A stretch of 64,000 nucleotides of DNA from Coraliomargarita algicola (GCF_033878955.1 NZ_CP138858.1:1-64000), one strand, 5' to 3'. Numbered from the stretch's first letter, positions 26,301 through 35,811 are shown. The notes: generated from the letters alone by a model not told the origin. A program made the numbers and translations.

Positions 26301-28886
26301 CTACTTTGTTGCTTTCAGGATGGCGACCGCCTTCTGGTTTTTTAGCACTTGGCTGGTGACTTTGCCCTGGCGCTTCTCCAATAGTTTGCAGAAGTCGCTG
26401 TGCTCTACTACCAGAGTCTTCCACTTTTCTGAGAATTGGCTCATTTCCTCTAGCAAGCGCTCCGGGCTGTGGCTGATGCGGTTACCGGTTTGTGCCAACC
26501 ATGGCAGCGAACGTTGGTAAGGCGTTAAATTGAGAGCAAAGGCGCCTGCTTGAGCAATTTTCCAGGCTTGAAGCAAGCGGCCTTGTCGGTAGACGAACTG
26601 ATCGATTTCTGCGGATTGGGGCAGGGGGGCTTTCTTGATTTCAATGACATTGTCAGTCGAGAGATCCAGATCTCCTAGATCGATGATGATCTCCATGCGA
26701 TCACCCTGATATTTCCATGATTTGGATTTTCCACGGGAGTGATACATGATCGTTTCTTGATTCATGCGGATGTGCTCCGGAATGCCAGTAAATGGAATTC
26801 TTAATTGAGTCTTTCGCTGTTGCAGGAAGCCTTCGAAGTGGCCCTCCGGCATCTTTTGTATGCGCACGCAGAGTCCCTGACTTGTTTGGGTCTGCTGAAT
26901 ACAGATGCGTGCGACTTGACCATGCTGGTAACCGGTGCTTTCACCGTCGTCCTCGGTCCAGACATATTGTCCATTAGCCCCTTCGATTACGATGATTTCC
27001 AGATCGTTGTAACTTCCGGTGCCTGTCCGTTGTGTGGGTTTTTGTTCGACCCAGATGGTTCCAGGCTTCACGAAGACCGGGACTTGATCCAGTGCATAGC
27101 TTGCCTCGCTCCACTTGGGTCCTTCGTATTTAAGACCTTGGCTGTAATCGATCCATTCGCCCTCGGGGATCCATATTTTAGTCTGGCTTAGCTCTGTTTC
27201 CGGATCGGCTGCATGTGTCACAGGCGCGACCAGCATGTGCCGACCGAAGAAATATTGATCTTTGGCCAGGTATGCGTCTTCGGCCTCCGGATACTCGTAA
27301 TACATTGGCATACAGAGGGAGGTGTTCGTCTGCCAGCAGTGACACAGCTCCGAAGTGATGTAGGGGAGGAGCTGATACCGCTTGCGAGCCGTTGCGATCA
27401 GCACGTCTTGATAGGGGCGTTTGTAGTTCCAGAGAAAGCGATGATCTTCGGTGCTCTTGGTTTCGTGTAAACGGAGAATTGGGCTATAAGCCCCAAATTG
27501 CACCCAGCGGGTATACAGCTCGGGATCGGTGGAATCGGTCATGAAGTGTCCGCCGATATCATGACTCCAGTAGCCATAGGCGACATTGGCTGCGGTCGCG
27601 GTGAAGTAAGGTTGGAATGCCAGTGTGTCCCAAGTGATGTGGGTGTCTCCGGAAAATCCGATCGGATATCGACCAGCTCCTGGGCCACCAAAGCGGCTGA
27701 AAATCATCGGACGCCGTTGCGGGAAGCGTGTGGCCAGGTCGCGCCAGTGCAGCTCATTGATCCATGGTAAGGGGTCGAGACCTTCGATGGCGGTTGTCTC
27801 CCCTTGCTGCCAGTCCATCCACCAGAAACGCACTCCTTGGTCTTCGAAAGGGTGGTGCAAGTGACGGAAATAGGCATCCATGAATTGTGGATCGGTACAA
27901 TCGAAAGGAACGGTCTCGCCTGATTGAGGGTCGATGCCCATTTCCTGGCACACGTCTGGATAGCGGTCTTCATGTTTGGCCACGCCATCGGCCGGATGCA
28001 GATTCATGGTGATCTTGATGTCTTTATCCCGAATATAGGATAAGGTGCTTTCGGGGGCCGGAAAAAAGGTCGGGTCCCAGCTATAGCCGGTCCAGCCTAG
28101 TTTGTGCCAGTCCATGTCGATTACCATGACATCAAAGGGGATGTTAAACTGGTCGTGGGTTTCGATGATCTCTTCCAAGTCTCGGTCGGTGAATTCCCAG
28201 AAGCGGGAAAACCAGAGGCCGAAAGCAAAGCGGGGTGGGATCGGCTGCTTGCCTAGGAATTGAGTCACCGTGCTGAGGCCACGATAGTAGTCGTGTCCAT
28301 AGCTAGCAAAATAGGCATCTTGTGTCAGTCCATCTCGCCGAGCGGCGACCCACGGTTCCTGCTTCGAGTTGACTGCACTCAATGGGATGGTCGCTGAATC
28401 ATCGTAGAAGGTGTAGCCACTGCGCGAGATATAGCCGGGGATGAATTCGGGCGTGCTGTATTTGAGTTTGGCTTCAGCCAATTCCCAAGTAAGGACATTT
28501 TTGCCATCGTTTTGAACAATCTGTTCGCCATCCATTTGGTCGAGTGTTCGTAAGGTACCTGGCAAAGCTTGTTCATCTTTGAGCCCGAAAGCCCACGTGC
28601 CCTCAATGCCTCCCGAACGATATTCGATCTGTAAATTGTCCTGAGTAAAACCTTTACCGGTTTCCGTGTAGGAGAGGGTCAGCTCTTCTGTTTTTATCTC
28701 GATCGATTGGTCGGTTTTGCTGACGAAATACTGTGTCGGTTTGATCGAGCGCTCCGCAACCGCCAGAGTCGGTGCATCGAGAAAGTTGCCATTTTCGGCG
28801 TATTCCAGACGAATGAGATTCGCCGCCATGACTGTAAAACGGGCATGCTTGTCGAATGTGATGATTGGATCAGACTGAGGATTCAT
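26301..28886 (-). CDS. Glycoside hydrolase family 31 alpha-glycosidase
   Basis: Retaining alpha-glycosidase of 861 residues with the GH31 layout: N-terminal beta-sandwich, TIM barrel from about residue 215, then proximal and distal beta domains. FDVMVIDMDWHKLGWTGYSWDP marks the barrel. By position the nucleophile is Asp358 in WWMDWQQG, and the acid/base is Asp414 in GFSGDTHITWD; YWSHDIGGH follows. The WWMDWQQG version differs from the common W-x-D-M-N-E motif, so the enzyme belongs to a divergent subgroup and alpha-glucosidase activity should not be assumed. No signal peptide. It is the last gene of the minus-strand operon starting with the prepilin-like protein, 18 bp after the SGNH gene. 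Confidence 0.88.
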   Translation of the reverse strand: MNPQSDPIITFDKHARFTVMAANLIRLEYAENGNFLDAPTLAVAERSIKPTQYFVSKTDQSIEIKTEELTLSYTETGKGFTQDNLQIEYRSGGIEGTWAFGLKDEQALPGTLRTLDQMDGEQIVQNDGKNVLTWELAEAKLKYSTPEFIPGYISRSGYTFYDDSATIPLSAVNSKQEPWVAARRDGLTQDAYFASYGHDYYRGLSTVTQFLGKQPIPPRFAFGLWFSRFWEFTDRDLEEIIETHDQFNIPFDVMVIDMDWHKLGWTGYSWDPTFFPAPESTLSYIRDKDIKITMNLHPADGVAKHEDRYPDVCQEMGIDPQSGETVPFDCTDPQFMDAYFRHLHHPFEDQGVRFWWMDWQQGETTAIEGLDPLPWINELHWRDLATRFPQRRPMIFSRFGGPGAGRYPIGFSGDTHITWDTLAFQPYFTATAANVAYGYWSHDIGGHFMTDSTDPELYTRWVQFGAYSPILRLHETKSTEDHRFLWNYKRPYQDVLIATARKRYQLLPYITSELCHCWQTNTSLCMPMYYEYPEAEDAYLAKDQYFFGRHMLVAPVTHAADPETELSQTKIWIPEGEWIDYSQGLKYEGPKWSEASYALDQVPVFVKPGTIWVEQKPTQRTGTGSYNDLEIIVIEGANGQYVWTEDDGESTGYQHGQVARICIQQTQTSQGLCVRIQKMPEGHFEGFLQQRKTQLRIPFTGIPEHIRMNQETIMYHSRGKSKSWKYQGDRMEIIIDLGDLDLSTDNVIEIKKAPLPQSAEIDQFVYRQGRLLQAWKIAQAGAFALNLTPYQRSLPWLAQTGNRISHSPERLLEEMSQFSEKWKTLVVEHSDFCKLLEKRQGKVTSQVLKNQKAVAILKATK

Positions 28887-28904
28887 TAAAAAATGGAAGT
28901 GAGG

Positions 28905-30245
28905 TTATTGGACGAGTTCGCCTTCGATCAGGAGCGCCCCGGCATACCAGCGGTAGTCGGCGTATTTCAGAGGTGACTGCTCGAAGTCGTGGCGATTGCG
29001 TTCAAAGAGTTTCTGTTTCTTATTAAAGGTTTCGTCCAGGACTCGTATGGAGATTTCATGCACGCTGTCTTTGAGGTCCTTTCCGATATCCAGCGTGGAA
29101 AGACGATGATAAGTGCAGTAGCCATCCATCCGAGGTTTCTTTGTTAGCTGACCATCGATTGTGATTTCAAGCATGGCGCCATCCGGTCCCAGTAAATCGT
29201 AGATCCTCACTTTCGTGCCTTTAAACTTGAACTGAAGCTGTGCGCCGGGTGTTAGCATGAAAAGCGGTGACATGCGGCTTTTGAAGCGTTTAGCCACTGC
29301 ATTGTCTGAGGGGGAGAGCAATTCCACCGGTCCGCTCAGCATGTGGGTGTTCAGTGCGATTTGTTTGGCATTCTCCCAATTGTCTTTTCGAATCGGGCTT
29401 GCCAACTGGTGCGGTGCTTCTTCTGCGATGTCTTGTATCTGCGTCATGCTGCGAATGAGCGCTTCGGTATACAGGACGTGTCCAGTTTCCGGGTACGGAT
29501 GGATGCCATCTTTGGAGAAAATAATCCGACCGGATTCATCTTTGGCGAGCGCGGCGGCTTCGTTGAGTTCGTCTCCCGATACACGTGTCATCGGTGCATT
29601 TGTCTTCATGACCAGTGTGCCCGCCTTTTCCATCTGAGCGGCCTTGAGCCCCAAGTGTATGCTTGGGATTCCGTAATGATCCGCCACGATTTCCATGGCG
29701 CTGGTCGACAGCTTCGCTTTCCCATTGGCGACTTCCTTGGATTCCCTTGAGGTTAGAGTATAGACAAAGCAGATATCCGTCTCCGGTAATCGGTGCCAGG
29801 TCTTCCTGACGATACCTTCCATCGCCCGGAGGATGTCGTCTGGATTGGCCCGATAGTCATTCACTGCAAATTCCACAAATAACAGATCCGGTTTGCTGGC
29901 GAGTGCGTCGGCTTCGACACGGAAGACGCCCAGTTCAGAGCCCGTGCCACCGATGGCCGCGTGGACTCCAGTGAATGAACTGTCGGGAAAGCTGTCTTCC
30001 AGCCACGTCTGACTCAAGACCCGCCAGCCCTTTTGGGCAGTGATGCTGCCACCCAGATAGGCGATCGTGATCGGTTTTTGCTGTTCAATCTTGTGGAAGA
30101 AATTGGGCAGACCATCGCGTTGGACGAATTCTTCAGGTTCACGAATCGGATACGCTTCGTTCTCATCCGCGCTGAATCCAGTGACTGATCCGAGCGTTAA
30201 GAGTGTGAGTAGGCATGCCGTTTTACGGATTGATGTTAGGCTCAT
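28905..30245 (-). CDS. Exported SGNH hydrolase-type esterase
   Basis: 446 residues with a signal peptide (hydrophobic 10-23, cleavage near GFSA). The catalytic Ser67 is in IAYLGGSITAQKGW, a GDSL variant. GGTGSELGVFRVEADAL and VEFAVNDYRA supply the block II/III Gly and Asn, and DGIHPYPETGH holds the Asp/His pair. The C-terminal roughly 150 residues are a beta-rich domain that may bind carbohydrate. It starts 4 bp after the small exported partner gene and precedes GH31, so the operon is tightly packed. Probably removes acyl groups from an extracellular glycan (inference). Confidence 0.82.
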   Translation of the reverse strand: MSLTSIRKTACLLTLLTLGSVTGFSADENEAYPIREPEEFVQRDGLPNFFHKIEQQKPITIAYLGGSITAQKGWRVLSQTWLEDSFPDSSFTGVHAAIGGTGSELGVFRVEADALASKPDLLFVEFAVNDYRANPDDILRAMEGIVRKTWHRLPETDICFVYTLTSRESKEVANGKAKLSTSAMEIVADHYGIPSIHLGLKAAQMEKAGTLVMKTNAPMTRVSGDELNEAAALAKDESGRIIFSKDGIHPYPETGHVLYTEALIRSMTQIQDIAEEAPHQLASPIRKDNWENAKQIALNTHMLSGPVELLSPSDNAVAKRFKSRMSPLFMLTPGAQLQFKFKGTKVRIYDLLGPDGAMLEITIDGQLTKKPRMDGYCTYHRLSTLDIGKDLKDSVHEISIRVLDETFNKKQKLFERNRHDFEQSPLKYADYRWYAGALLIEGELVQ

Positions 30246-30248
30246 GAT

Positions 30249-30974
30249 TTAAAATACGATTCGTATGATTTTCCATTTTTTGCTATCTGAATACGGCTCG
30301 AGCAGAATGAGGCTTCGTGCCTTGCTCGAAAGTGAGAGAGAGGTGGTTCGTTGCGTGACCCATTCGTTGTCCACTTTAGTGGCGAGCATGACAGGGCTAC
30401 GTTCTCCATCGGATTCGACTGGCAGTGAGATGACTCCGCCCGCTGGGATGATTTGTTGGTTCTTCCCATATTTAAATGCGATTTCCTGGGTGGAAAAGTT
30501 CACGAATAAGGGTTCGCCCTCTTTGAACCGATTGGGGTCCAGGTTCATGACCCGGCTCATTTTAAGCGGGGTCCCGTTGGCTCCGTTTATGTTTTCTTGG
30601 GGAAAGACAAAGGCGACAAACTCTGAGTTGTTTGCGGGAATCTTCAACTCGGTGTAGGCCTGCTTCACCAAGCCGATCTCATCTTCTTGGACTTTAGTGA
30701 AGAGACGTATTGGGTTGGGGCCGGTATAGTGCATGGTAGCTGTTTTTTTTCCTTCACGCGGTTGAAACCAATGGATGCCTTTGATGTCCTGATAACCGAG
30801 CTCGGGTAAAGCTGTAAGATTGCTGCCTTGTTCGATATATTGGTTTTGTGGCCAAATGTAGATTGAAAAATTTACATCGAAAATGGGCTCTTCTTCATTC
30901 TGCGCGTTCACGCAAAATGTTAGGGCGCAGAGTGTCGCCAGCATAAAGAGGTACTGTTGTATTTTTTCGGTCAT
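30249..30974 (-). CDS. Small exported protein of unknown function, partner of the prepilin-like protein
   Basis: 241 residues from ATG 30974, nine bases after the stop of the giant upstream gene; an in-frame ATG at 31007 would overlap that gene. It has a signal peptide (LFMLATLCALTFCVNA) and then a beta-rich chain with no motif I recognise. It has a counterpart in the same position at 53443-54108: both begin with an F-x-I/F...W-P strand, have a middle block about G-x-P-L-x-hydrophobic, and share a C-terminal pattern with KYG/KVG then a P-rich turn. The pairing suggests a physical partner of the giant protein. No function is assigned. Confidence 0.65.
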   Translation of the reverse strand: MTEKIQQYLFMLATLCALTFCVNAQNEEEPIFDVNFSIYIWPQNQYIEQGSNLTALPELGYQDIKGIHWFQPREGKKTATMHYTGPNPIRLFTKVQEDEIGLVKQAYTELKIPANNSEFVAFVFPQENINGANGTPLKMSRVMNLDPNRFKEGEPLFVNFSTQEIAFKYGKNQQIIPAGGVISLPVESDGERSPVMLATKVDNEWVTQRTTSLSLSSKARSLILLEPYSDSKKWKIIRIVF

Positions 30975-30982
30975 GAATGTTT

Positions 30983-33900
30983 TTATATGTTTTCGGGGGA
31001 AAGCCATTTGAATGAAACGATTTTAAAGCGCCTGCCGGTCTCGGCGTCGATGGGTTCAAAGGCGTTGCCGCTTTGACTCTCGACGGGAATGACCGTTCTT
31101 TGAACGATGGCTTCGCAAACAGCTACGGTGGGGTCTTCGGTGTTGTTTATGTCACTGCTGTCGCCATAGGCACGGATGACAAAGGTGTCGGACCGCGCTT
31201 GGAGCGAAATGCCCATACGTTCTACCAGATCGCCTTGTGTCAGAAAACCAGGTATGCCGTGGAGTAGAGCACCTTCCATCGCCTCGGTGCTGTAGTCGTC
31301 GAAGGACTCGTAGGTAGTCCATGCACCTAAATATTCATCCGACGTCACGCTCAGGCTTCCAGTCAAATCTTCATTGATATCGCTATTGTCGATGGCGGCT
31401 TGTAGTGCCCCCACAATGCTTTCCTGTAAATCTGATGAGTCTGGTGAGCGATTGAGGAAGTCGGCTAAGGACATGAATGGACCACGCGCCCTGACTTCTT
31501 CCACGATGTACTCCGCCAACTCTTGTATTTTTTCGACATCCAAGCGTCGAAAGCCGGCGTAGGCACTGTCTGAATACTCATTTCCTGAGTCAAAAGCTCC
31601 GAGCAAAGGGTAGGGGCTCCGAACCATCGGCGAGTGTTCCCCATCGGACAGAATATTGCCATCTTCGTCGGTCTCGATGTCAACATTGAGGAATGCGCAG
31701 AGTTGTATCGTCCAGGCCATTACAGAGGTTGAGTTTACGTTGAAGGCACCGTTGATCAGCATGTTGGCCGCGGCCTCATCAAAATCGGTCAGGGCGGCTT
31801 CCCAGTCTGTCGCACTGCGATCCGTGCCTTCCGGATTGTTCAATATCAGTCGTGTATTGGGTAACTCGGGCAGACGGTCTCCCGATGTCCAATCCTCCCA
31901 GCTTTCGTTGAACCAAGTCTCGCTGGCCGTTGACATGTAGTAGCGATCGAACAGGGCCTGGTTGAGTAAGTAGGACCAATCGTAGTGAACGGCTGAGTCG
32001 ACCAGTGCTTCTGAATCGCCGGAACCTTTTGGATGCCAAGCCATGGGCCAATCATCGCGCATGGTTTGCTCGATGAGCAGGCGAGGATCGGCTAAGGATT
32101 CCCCGATCTGGTAAGTGGGTCTAAAACTGTCGTATGCCAGATATGAATGTGCGTATTTTTGCCGCACGGCACCCGAACCTTTCATCGATAGGTTGGCATG
32201 ACGGAAAGCTCCAATCGAACTGATCTCCTCTCGGCTTCGCGGTATATTGTATAAGACGGTTCTTGAGGGCGGGTGCTCCGGAGAAAGACCTACGTTTAGC
32301 GATCTGAACTCGGTGTTGTAGGTATTGGCGCTATTCGAAGTGCCGCCAATATAAGTGGGGGCCGTATTGAAGCCTTGTTGTCCGTTATCTTGATAGCTTT
32401 GCGGTTCTCTGCCAATTCTGGATGCCCGCGGATTATAGTTGGCCAGCCAACGGATCTGCCGCCACGCCTTAGTCTCATCTGTGATGACAAGTTCGGGCTG
32501 CCTGAGTGTGACCAAAAAACCAAAGATCGGACCCTCAATATTTCCTGAAGCACCAGTGAAGACGGTTTCCGCATCGGGCAGAGCTGCGGAGGCGGCATAA
32601 GGAGCCATCGGTTCGAAAGTCAGATCCGCTGGGCTGGAATTTGACAGGGCGGCGTGGCCATAGATTGTTACGTCTTGAAGCACGAGAGCCAGATCGTCCA
32701 GTGTGCTGTAATCCTGATCTAGGTCTGACTCGTTGTATGCCACGCCGATGGTGGAGAAGTTTGAGTTATGGGCATCATTGGTCAGCGACATTTTGAGGTC
32801 AGTATAGCCTGCTGGAATGGTCACCGTGGGGCCGTCAATGTAGAGGTAGCGATCCCGGTCGCCGGATGCTAGAAAAACGTCAGTGTCATCGTAAGCGCCG
32901 TTCATATTGGGGGTTAAGACTACGATCTCGCCCGGTGGAATGTCCGGTAGACTCAAGTGAATGGGGAAATCCAGTAGGGTTGCTGTTGTTGCGTTAATGG
33001 ACTGCGATGCTCTAGTGCTATCAGTGTACATGACATTGGCTTTGACTTGAGGTGCCATCTTCATCCAAGCGAGATAGTAATCGGTGCCTTTCAAAGTCGC
33101 GTCGTAAGGGTTCCAGAAGGCAATTAGCGGCAGGAGATGTAGGCGCGTCGTGTAGGTGCCGTCGCTATTATCGATTAGGCTACCGTGTATCCAATATTGA
33201 AAATGTAGGAGCACTGGCAGGATCGCTCCCGTATCATCTTCCATCGCCCGCGTCTGAAGACTGCTATTGAAACCGCTTCCACTCAACGCGTCAGGTAGTT
33301 CGTAATATGCTTTTAGTTGGCTCCAGGTGGGCCCACCGAAGTCGCTGCCGTTGCTCATCTGTGGTCCAAAAATCTGATCGCTGCCATGGTAGTCCACTAG
33401 CTCAGACAAATTACCTTCGAAGACCGCATTGAGACTCTTTTTGAGGCCTCCGTCGCGGACATTTGTGAGCAAGCCGTGGGAGTAGGGTGTGATGTCGTAA
33501 AAGGAATCTTTTAACGCGTCTGCGTAATTTGTAATGCCTTTCGACTGAAGGATGAGTGGCAATTCGCTCGCGCTGATCAGCCCCGAAAACAGTGTGTTGT
33601 TGGCTAGTTCCTCAAACAGGATGCCGGGCGCGGTTTGTTCGGCGAAGAGCGCAGGCTTAGAATTCGTTGGCCTATCTGCCTCATCATCGATGCCCACGTC
33701 GAGACTTGCTCGCGTGCCCAGGTCTCCGACCCACCAAGCGTAGTGTCCTTTTTTGGTGGAATTGGATACCTTGTCGATTTCTTTACGCGGCGTGGCCACA
33801 TAGCCGCTATTTGAGTTCGCACTCCCGGAGCCGACTAGCACTGCGAGATCATCGTCATCCAAGTCGCCGGAAGCGGTGAAATTGGCGGTGAAATCCCTAG

Positions 33901-34282
33901 CCCTTTGGATGTCAGCCTCATCCTCGTAGCCGGAAATAAGATAGGATAGGAAGTCACCACTCGTGCTGTCCCAAACCGCGGTCCATCTTCGATTGCCCCC
34001 CTTTACGAGAGCTTGGGCATCAATGGCATCGGCGACTTCGGTGCTAATGTCAGCGTTGGCGGTGACCCGTTGATCGGGGCCAGCATAACGTTGTAGGTTT
34101 CCTAGTGCGAGGTTGAGAGCTAGCAGCGCGTTTTCTTGAGCGAGCGTTCTTTGCTTCTGTGTTTGTGCTGATTTTGTTTCCACCTGAATCAGAGTGGTCA
34201 GGGAGAGCAGGAGTAGTAAAACAAAGCTCATCAGGGTGAGTGCCGTGATGACTGCGAATCCATCTGTTCGGATCTTTTTCAT
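30983..34282 (-). CDS. Giant PilX/GspK-like prepilin protein (Verru_Chthon cassette protein A-like)
   Basis: 1099 residues from ATG 34282; the longer frame from 34348 would place 22 odd residues before the signal. The N terminus is a prepilin-like signal: basic TDG then FAVITALTLMSFVLLLLL, with no Glu at +5, as in GspK/PilX minor pilins. QENALLALNLALGNLQRYAGPDQRV follows, then a very large beta-rich extracellular region. Near the C terminus, LADFLNR...ALQAAIDNSDINEDL and SDTFVIRAYGD resemble the end of GspK. A full-length paralog lies at 50037-53423, sharing GHYAWWVGD, GLLTN...GGLK, NPYD, RHANL and INGAFNVNSTSV blocks. It leads an operon with an exported partner, SGNH hydrolase and GH31. Role unknown; tip or cargo of a type II/IV-like fibre is my inference. 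Confidence 0.75.
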   Translation of the reverse strand: MKKIRTDGFAVITALTLMSFVLLLLLSLTTLIQVETKSAQTQKQRTLAQENALLALNLALGNLQRYAGPDQRVTANADISTEVADAIDAQALVKGGNRRWTAVWDSTSGDFLSYLISGYEDEADIQRARDFTANFTASGDLDDDDLAVLVGSGSANSNSGYVATPRKEIDKVSNSTKKGHYAWWVGDLGTRASLDVGIDDEADRPTNSKPALFAEQTAPGILFEELANNTLFSGLISASELPLILQSKGITNYADALKDSFYDITPYSHGLLTNVRDGGLKKSLNAVFEGNLSELVDYHGSDQIFGPQMSNGSDFGGPTWSQLKAYYELPDALSGSGFNSSLQTRAMEDDTGAILPVLLHFQYWIHGSLIDNSDGTYTTRLHLLPLIAFWNPYDATLKGTDYYLAWMKMAPQVKANVMYTDSTRASQSINATTATLLDFPIHLSLPDIPPGEIVVLTPNMNGAYDDTDVFLASGDRDRYLYIDGPTVTIPAGYTDLKMSLTNDAHNSNFSTIGVAYNESDLDQDYSTLDDLALVLQDVTIYGHAALSNSSPADLTFEPMAPYAASAALPDAETVFTGASGNIEGPIFGFLVTLRQPELVITDETKAWRQIRWLANYNPRASRIGREPQSYQDNGQQGFNTAPTYIGGTSNSANTYNTEFRSLNVGLSPEHPPSRTVLYNIPRSREEISSIGAFRHANLSMKGSGAVRQKYAHSYLAYDSFRPTYQIGESLADPRLLIEQTMRDDWPMAWHPKGSGDSEALVDSAVHYDWSYLLNQALFDRYYMSTASETWFNESWEDWTSGDRLPELPNTRLILNNPEGTDRSATDWEAALTDFDEAAANMLINGAFNVNSTSVMAWTIQLCAFLNVDIETDEDGNILSDGEHSPMVRSPYPLLGAFDSGNEYSDSAYAGFRRLDVEKIQELAEYIVEEVRARGPFMSLADFLNRSPDSSDLQESIVGALQAAIDNSDINEDLTGSLSVTSDEYLGAWTTYESFDDYSTEAMEGALLHGIPGFLTQGDLVERMGISLQARSDTFVIRAYGDSSDINNTEDPTVAVCEAIVQRTVIPVESQSGNAFEPIDAETGRRFKIVSFKWLSPENI

Positions 34283-34463
34283 GCGTCGACATGTTGGAGC
34301 GCATCCTGTGGGGGAGCCTTGAATGGGGTGTGTGATTAAGCATGTCATCTAGAAAAAGAATAATGAATTCTACCTATAAATATGTGAGGGGAGGATGGAA
34401 TGTAGATAAATGTTGTAAAAAATGATACTTATTTTGATTCTTCTTACTGACAATTTTTATCTA

Positions 34464-34484
34464 TTGGTTTCATTCTGATACCAA
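34464..34484. promoter_or_regulatory. Candidate operator of the GntR/LacI hybrid regulator, copy 1
   Basis: A palindrome TTGGTTTCA-TTC-TGATACCAA lies 59 bp before the regulator gene at 34543 and in the divergent region in front of the prepilin-like operon. A second copy with the same outer bases is at 35789-35811, giving the consensus TTGGTNTCA-N3-TGANACCAA. Such size and symmetry fit a dimeric GntR or LacI-type regulator, implying autoregulation and possibly control of the divergent operon. Confidence 0.65.
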
Positions 34485-34542
34485 TTTTACTGATGCGAGA
34501 GTTGCATCGCTCTTACATCATTTTTCGACAACGCACCCTACC

Positions 34543-35640
34543 ATGTCTAAACCTAGTCATCGACTATCCGTATTAGCACAAACCATTGATTTGATTAAAG
34601 GAGGTATATCCAACCGAATTTGGGTGGGATACTTGCCTCAGGAGAGGTTACTGAGCGAAGAGATCAACGTCAGTCGCAGTACGATTCGACGTGCCTTGGC
34701 GGAAATCGAGGCCTTGGGTATGATCGAATCTGGCCATCGTGGGAAACGTCGGAAGATCATCGCTAGTGGCAACCAGAGTCTGGGAACGGTGAAGCATCAG
34801 AATGCCCGGGTTATCTGGTTGACGCACGATGAGAGTTATCAACTGCCGTCCTTCAATAAGAACGTATATATCGAGACGCAGAAACGCCTGGCTATGAATG
34901 GATGCGACTTGAACATGATTACTCTGCCTTTTCGCTCTCGAGTCAACCCATCCGCATATTTGAACGATTGGGTAAAGGATCATCCGGCAGATGCTTACTT
35001 GCTACACTCGATGTCACCCAATGTGCAAAGTTGGTTTTCGACTCATCAGCGTAATTCATGTTTACTAGGCAATCAGGCGAAAGATGTGAACCTTTGCAGT
35101 GTGGCAGTTGATGTGGAAGCTTCGGTGTATCATGCTGTCGGTATGCTCCGGCGCTTGAAGCATCAACGGATCTGTATGTTCTATCGTTCCGTGCCCCGCT
35201 TGGTCGGCGAATTGCAATGCCGTGACGCGTTTAAGGACAGTTCGACGCCGGATGTTAAATTGGATGTGATTGGTCTTAGTGAGGACGAGGTCTTGATGAG
35301 GGATAATATGAAACGAATCTTTCTTGGACGGGGTTCTAGGCGTCCAACTTGCATTGTCTGTACTCTGCCGTTTCTTGCTGTTTATACAATGACTTGGCTA
35401 CTTAAGCATGGCTTCAGTATTCCTGAAGATGTATCGATCCTTCTCTTGCGTTCTCAGAACCTGCTACGCTTTGTCTGTCCGAGCTTTGCCCATTATGCGG
35501 TAAATGAAAAGCGCTTTGCTCCACTGGTCGTGAATCGTCTTTTAGATATTGTGCGTTCGGGAGCTAGTAATGGGCGAAAGGTGGTCTTTACCCCTGAGTT
35601 TGTTTCCGGAGAAAGCCTTGGAGAGCAGGCGGCTGAGTAA
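34543..35640 (+). CDS. GntR-type helix-turn-helix regulator with LacI-like effector domain
   Basis: 365 residues. The winged helix-turn-helix at residues 10-75 (QERLLSEEINVSRSTIRRALAEIEALGMI, then ESGHRGKRR wing) is of GntR type. The remaining roughly 280 residues resemble a periplasmic-binding-protein/LacI effector domain (ARVIWLTHDESYQLP..., CIVCTLPFLAVYTMTWLLKHGFSIPEDVSIL). Such hybrids (AraR-like) sense sugars. It is divergent from the prepilin/GH31 operon and upstream of the PEP-CTERM and nanA-like genes; near-identical palindromes flank the gene and probably are its operators. Confidence 0.85.
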   Translation: MSKPSHRLSVLAQTIDLIKGGISNRIWVGYLPQERLLSEEINVSRSTIRRALAEIEALGMIESGHRGKRRKIIASGNQSLGTVKHQNARVIWLTHDESYQLPSFNKNVYIETQKRLAMNGCDLNMITLPFRSRVNPSAYLNDWVKDHPADAYLLHSMSPNVQSWFSTHQRNSCLLGNQAKDVNLCSVAVDVEASVYHAVGMLRRLKHQRICMFYRSVPRLVGELQCRDAFKDSSTPDVKLDVIGLSEDEVLMRDNMKRIFLGRGSRRPTCIVCTLPFLAVYTMTWLLKHGFSIPEDVSILLLRSQNLLRFVCPSFAHYAVNEKRFAPLVVNRLLDIVRSGASNGRKVVFTPEFVSGESLGEQAAE

Positions 35641-35701
35641 CTGATACGTTGTTCCGTTTTTCGAAGGGGGGGGGGCTTTTATTATTTGTTATGCATGGTG
35701 T

Positions 35702-35710
35702 TTGGTATCA
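35702..35710. promoter_or_regulatory. Half operator
   Basis: TTGGTATCA repeats the left half of the palindrome at 35789-35811, 87 bp upstream of it. The right half is degenerate. It may be an auxiliary binding site. Confidence 0.3.
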
Positions 35711-35788
35711 CCTCGTGGTGGTGGCATCTTGGTGGATTGCATTGGTGGCTTCTGCGTAGCCGTTAGTATGTGCAATGAGACTATGTTT

Positions 35789-35811
35789 ATTGGTATCAAT
35801 ATGACACCAAT
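35789..35811. promoter_or_regulatory. Candidate operator of the GntR/LacI hybrid regulator, copy 2
   Basis: ATTGGTATCA-ATA-TGACACCAAT is a 23-bp palindrome nearly identical to the one in front of the regulator gene itself. It lies 103 bp before the PEP-CTERM gene start at 35914, so that gene is a likely target. Confidence 0.65.
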
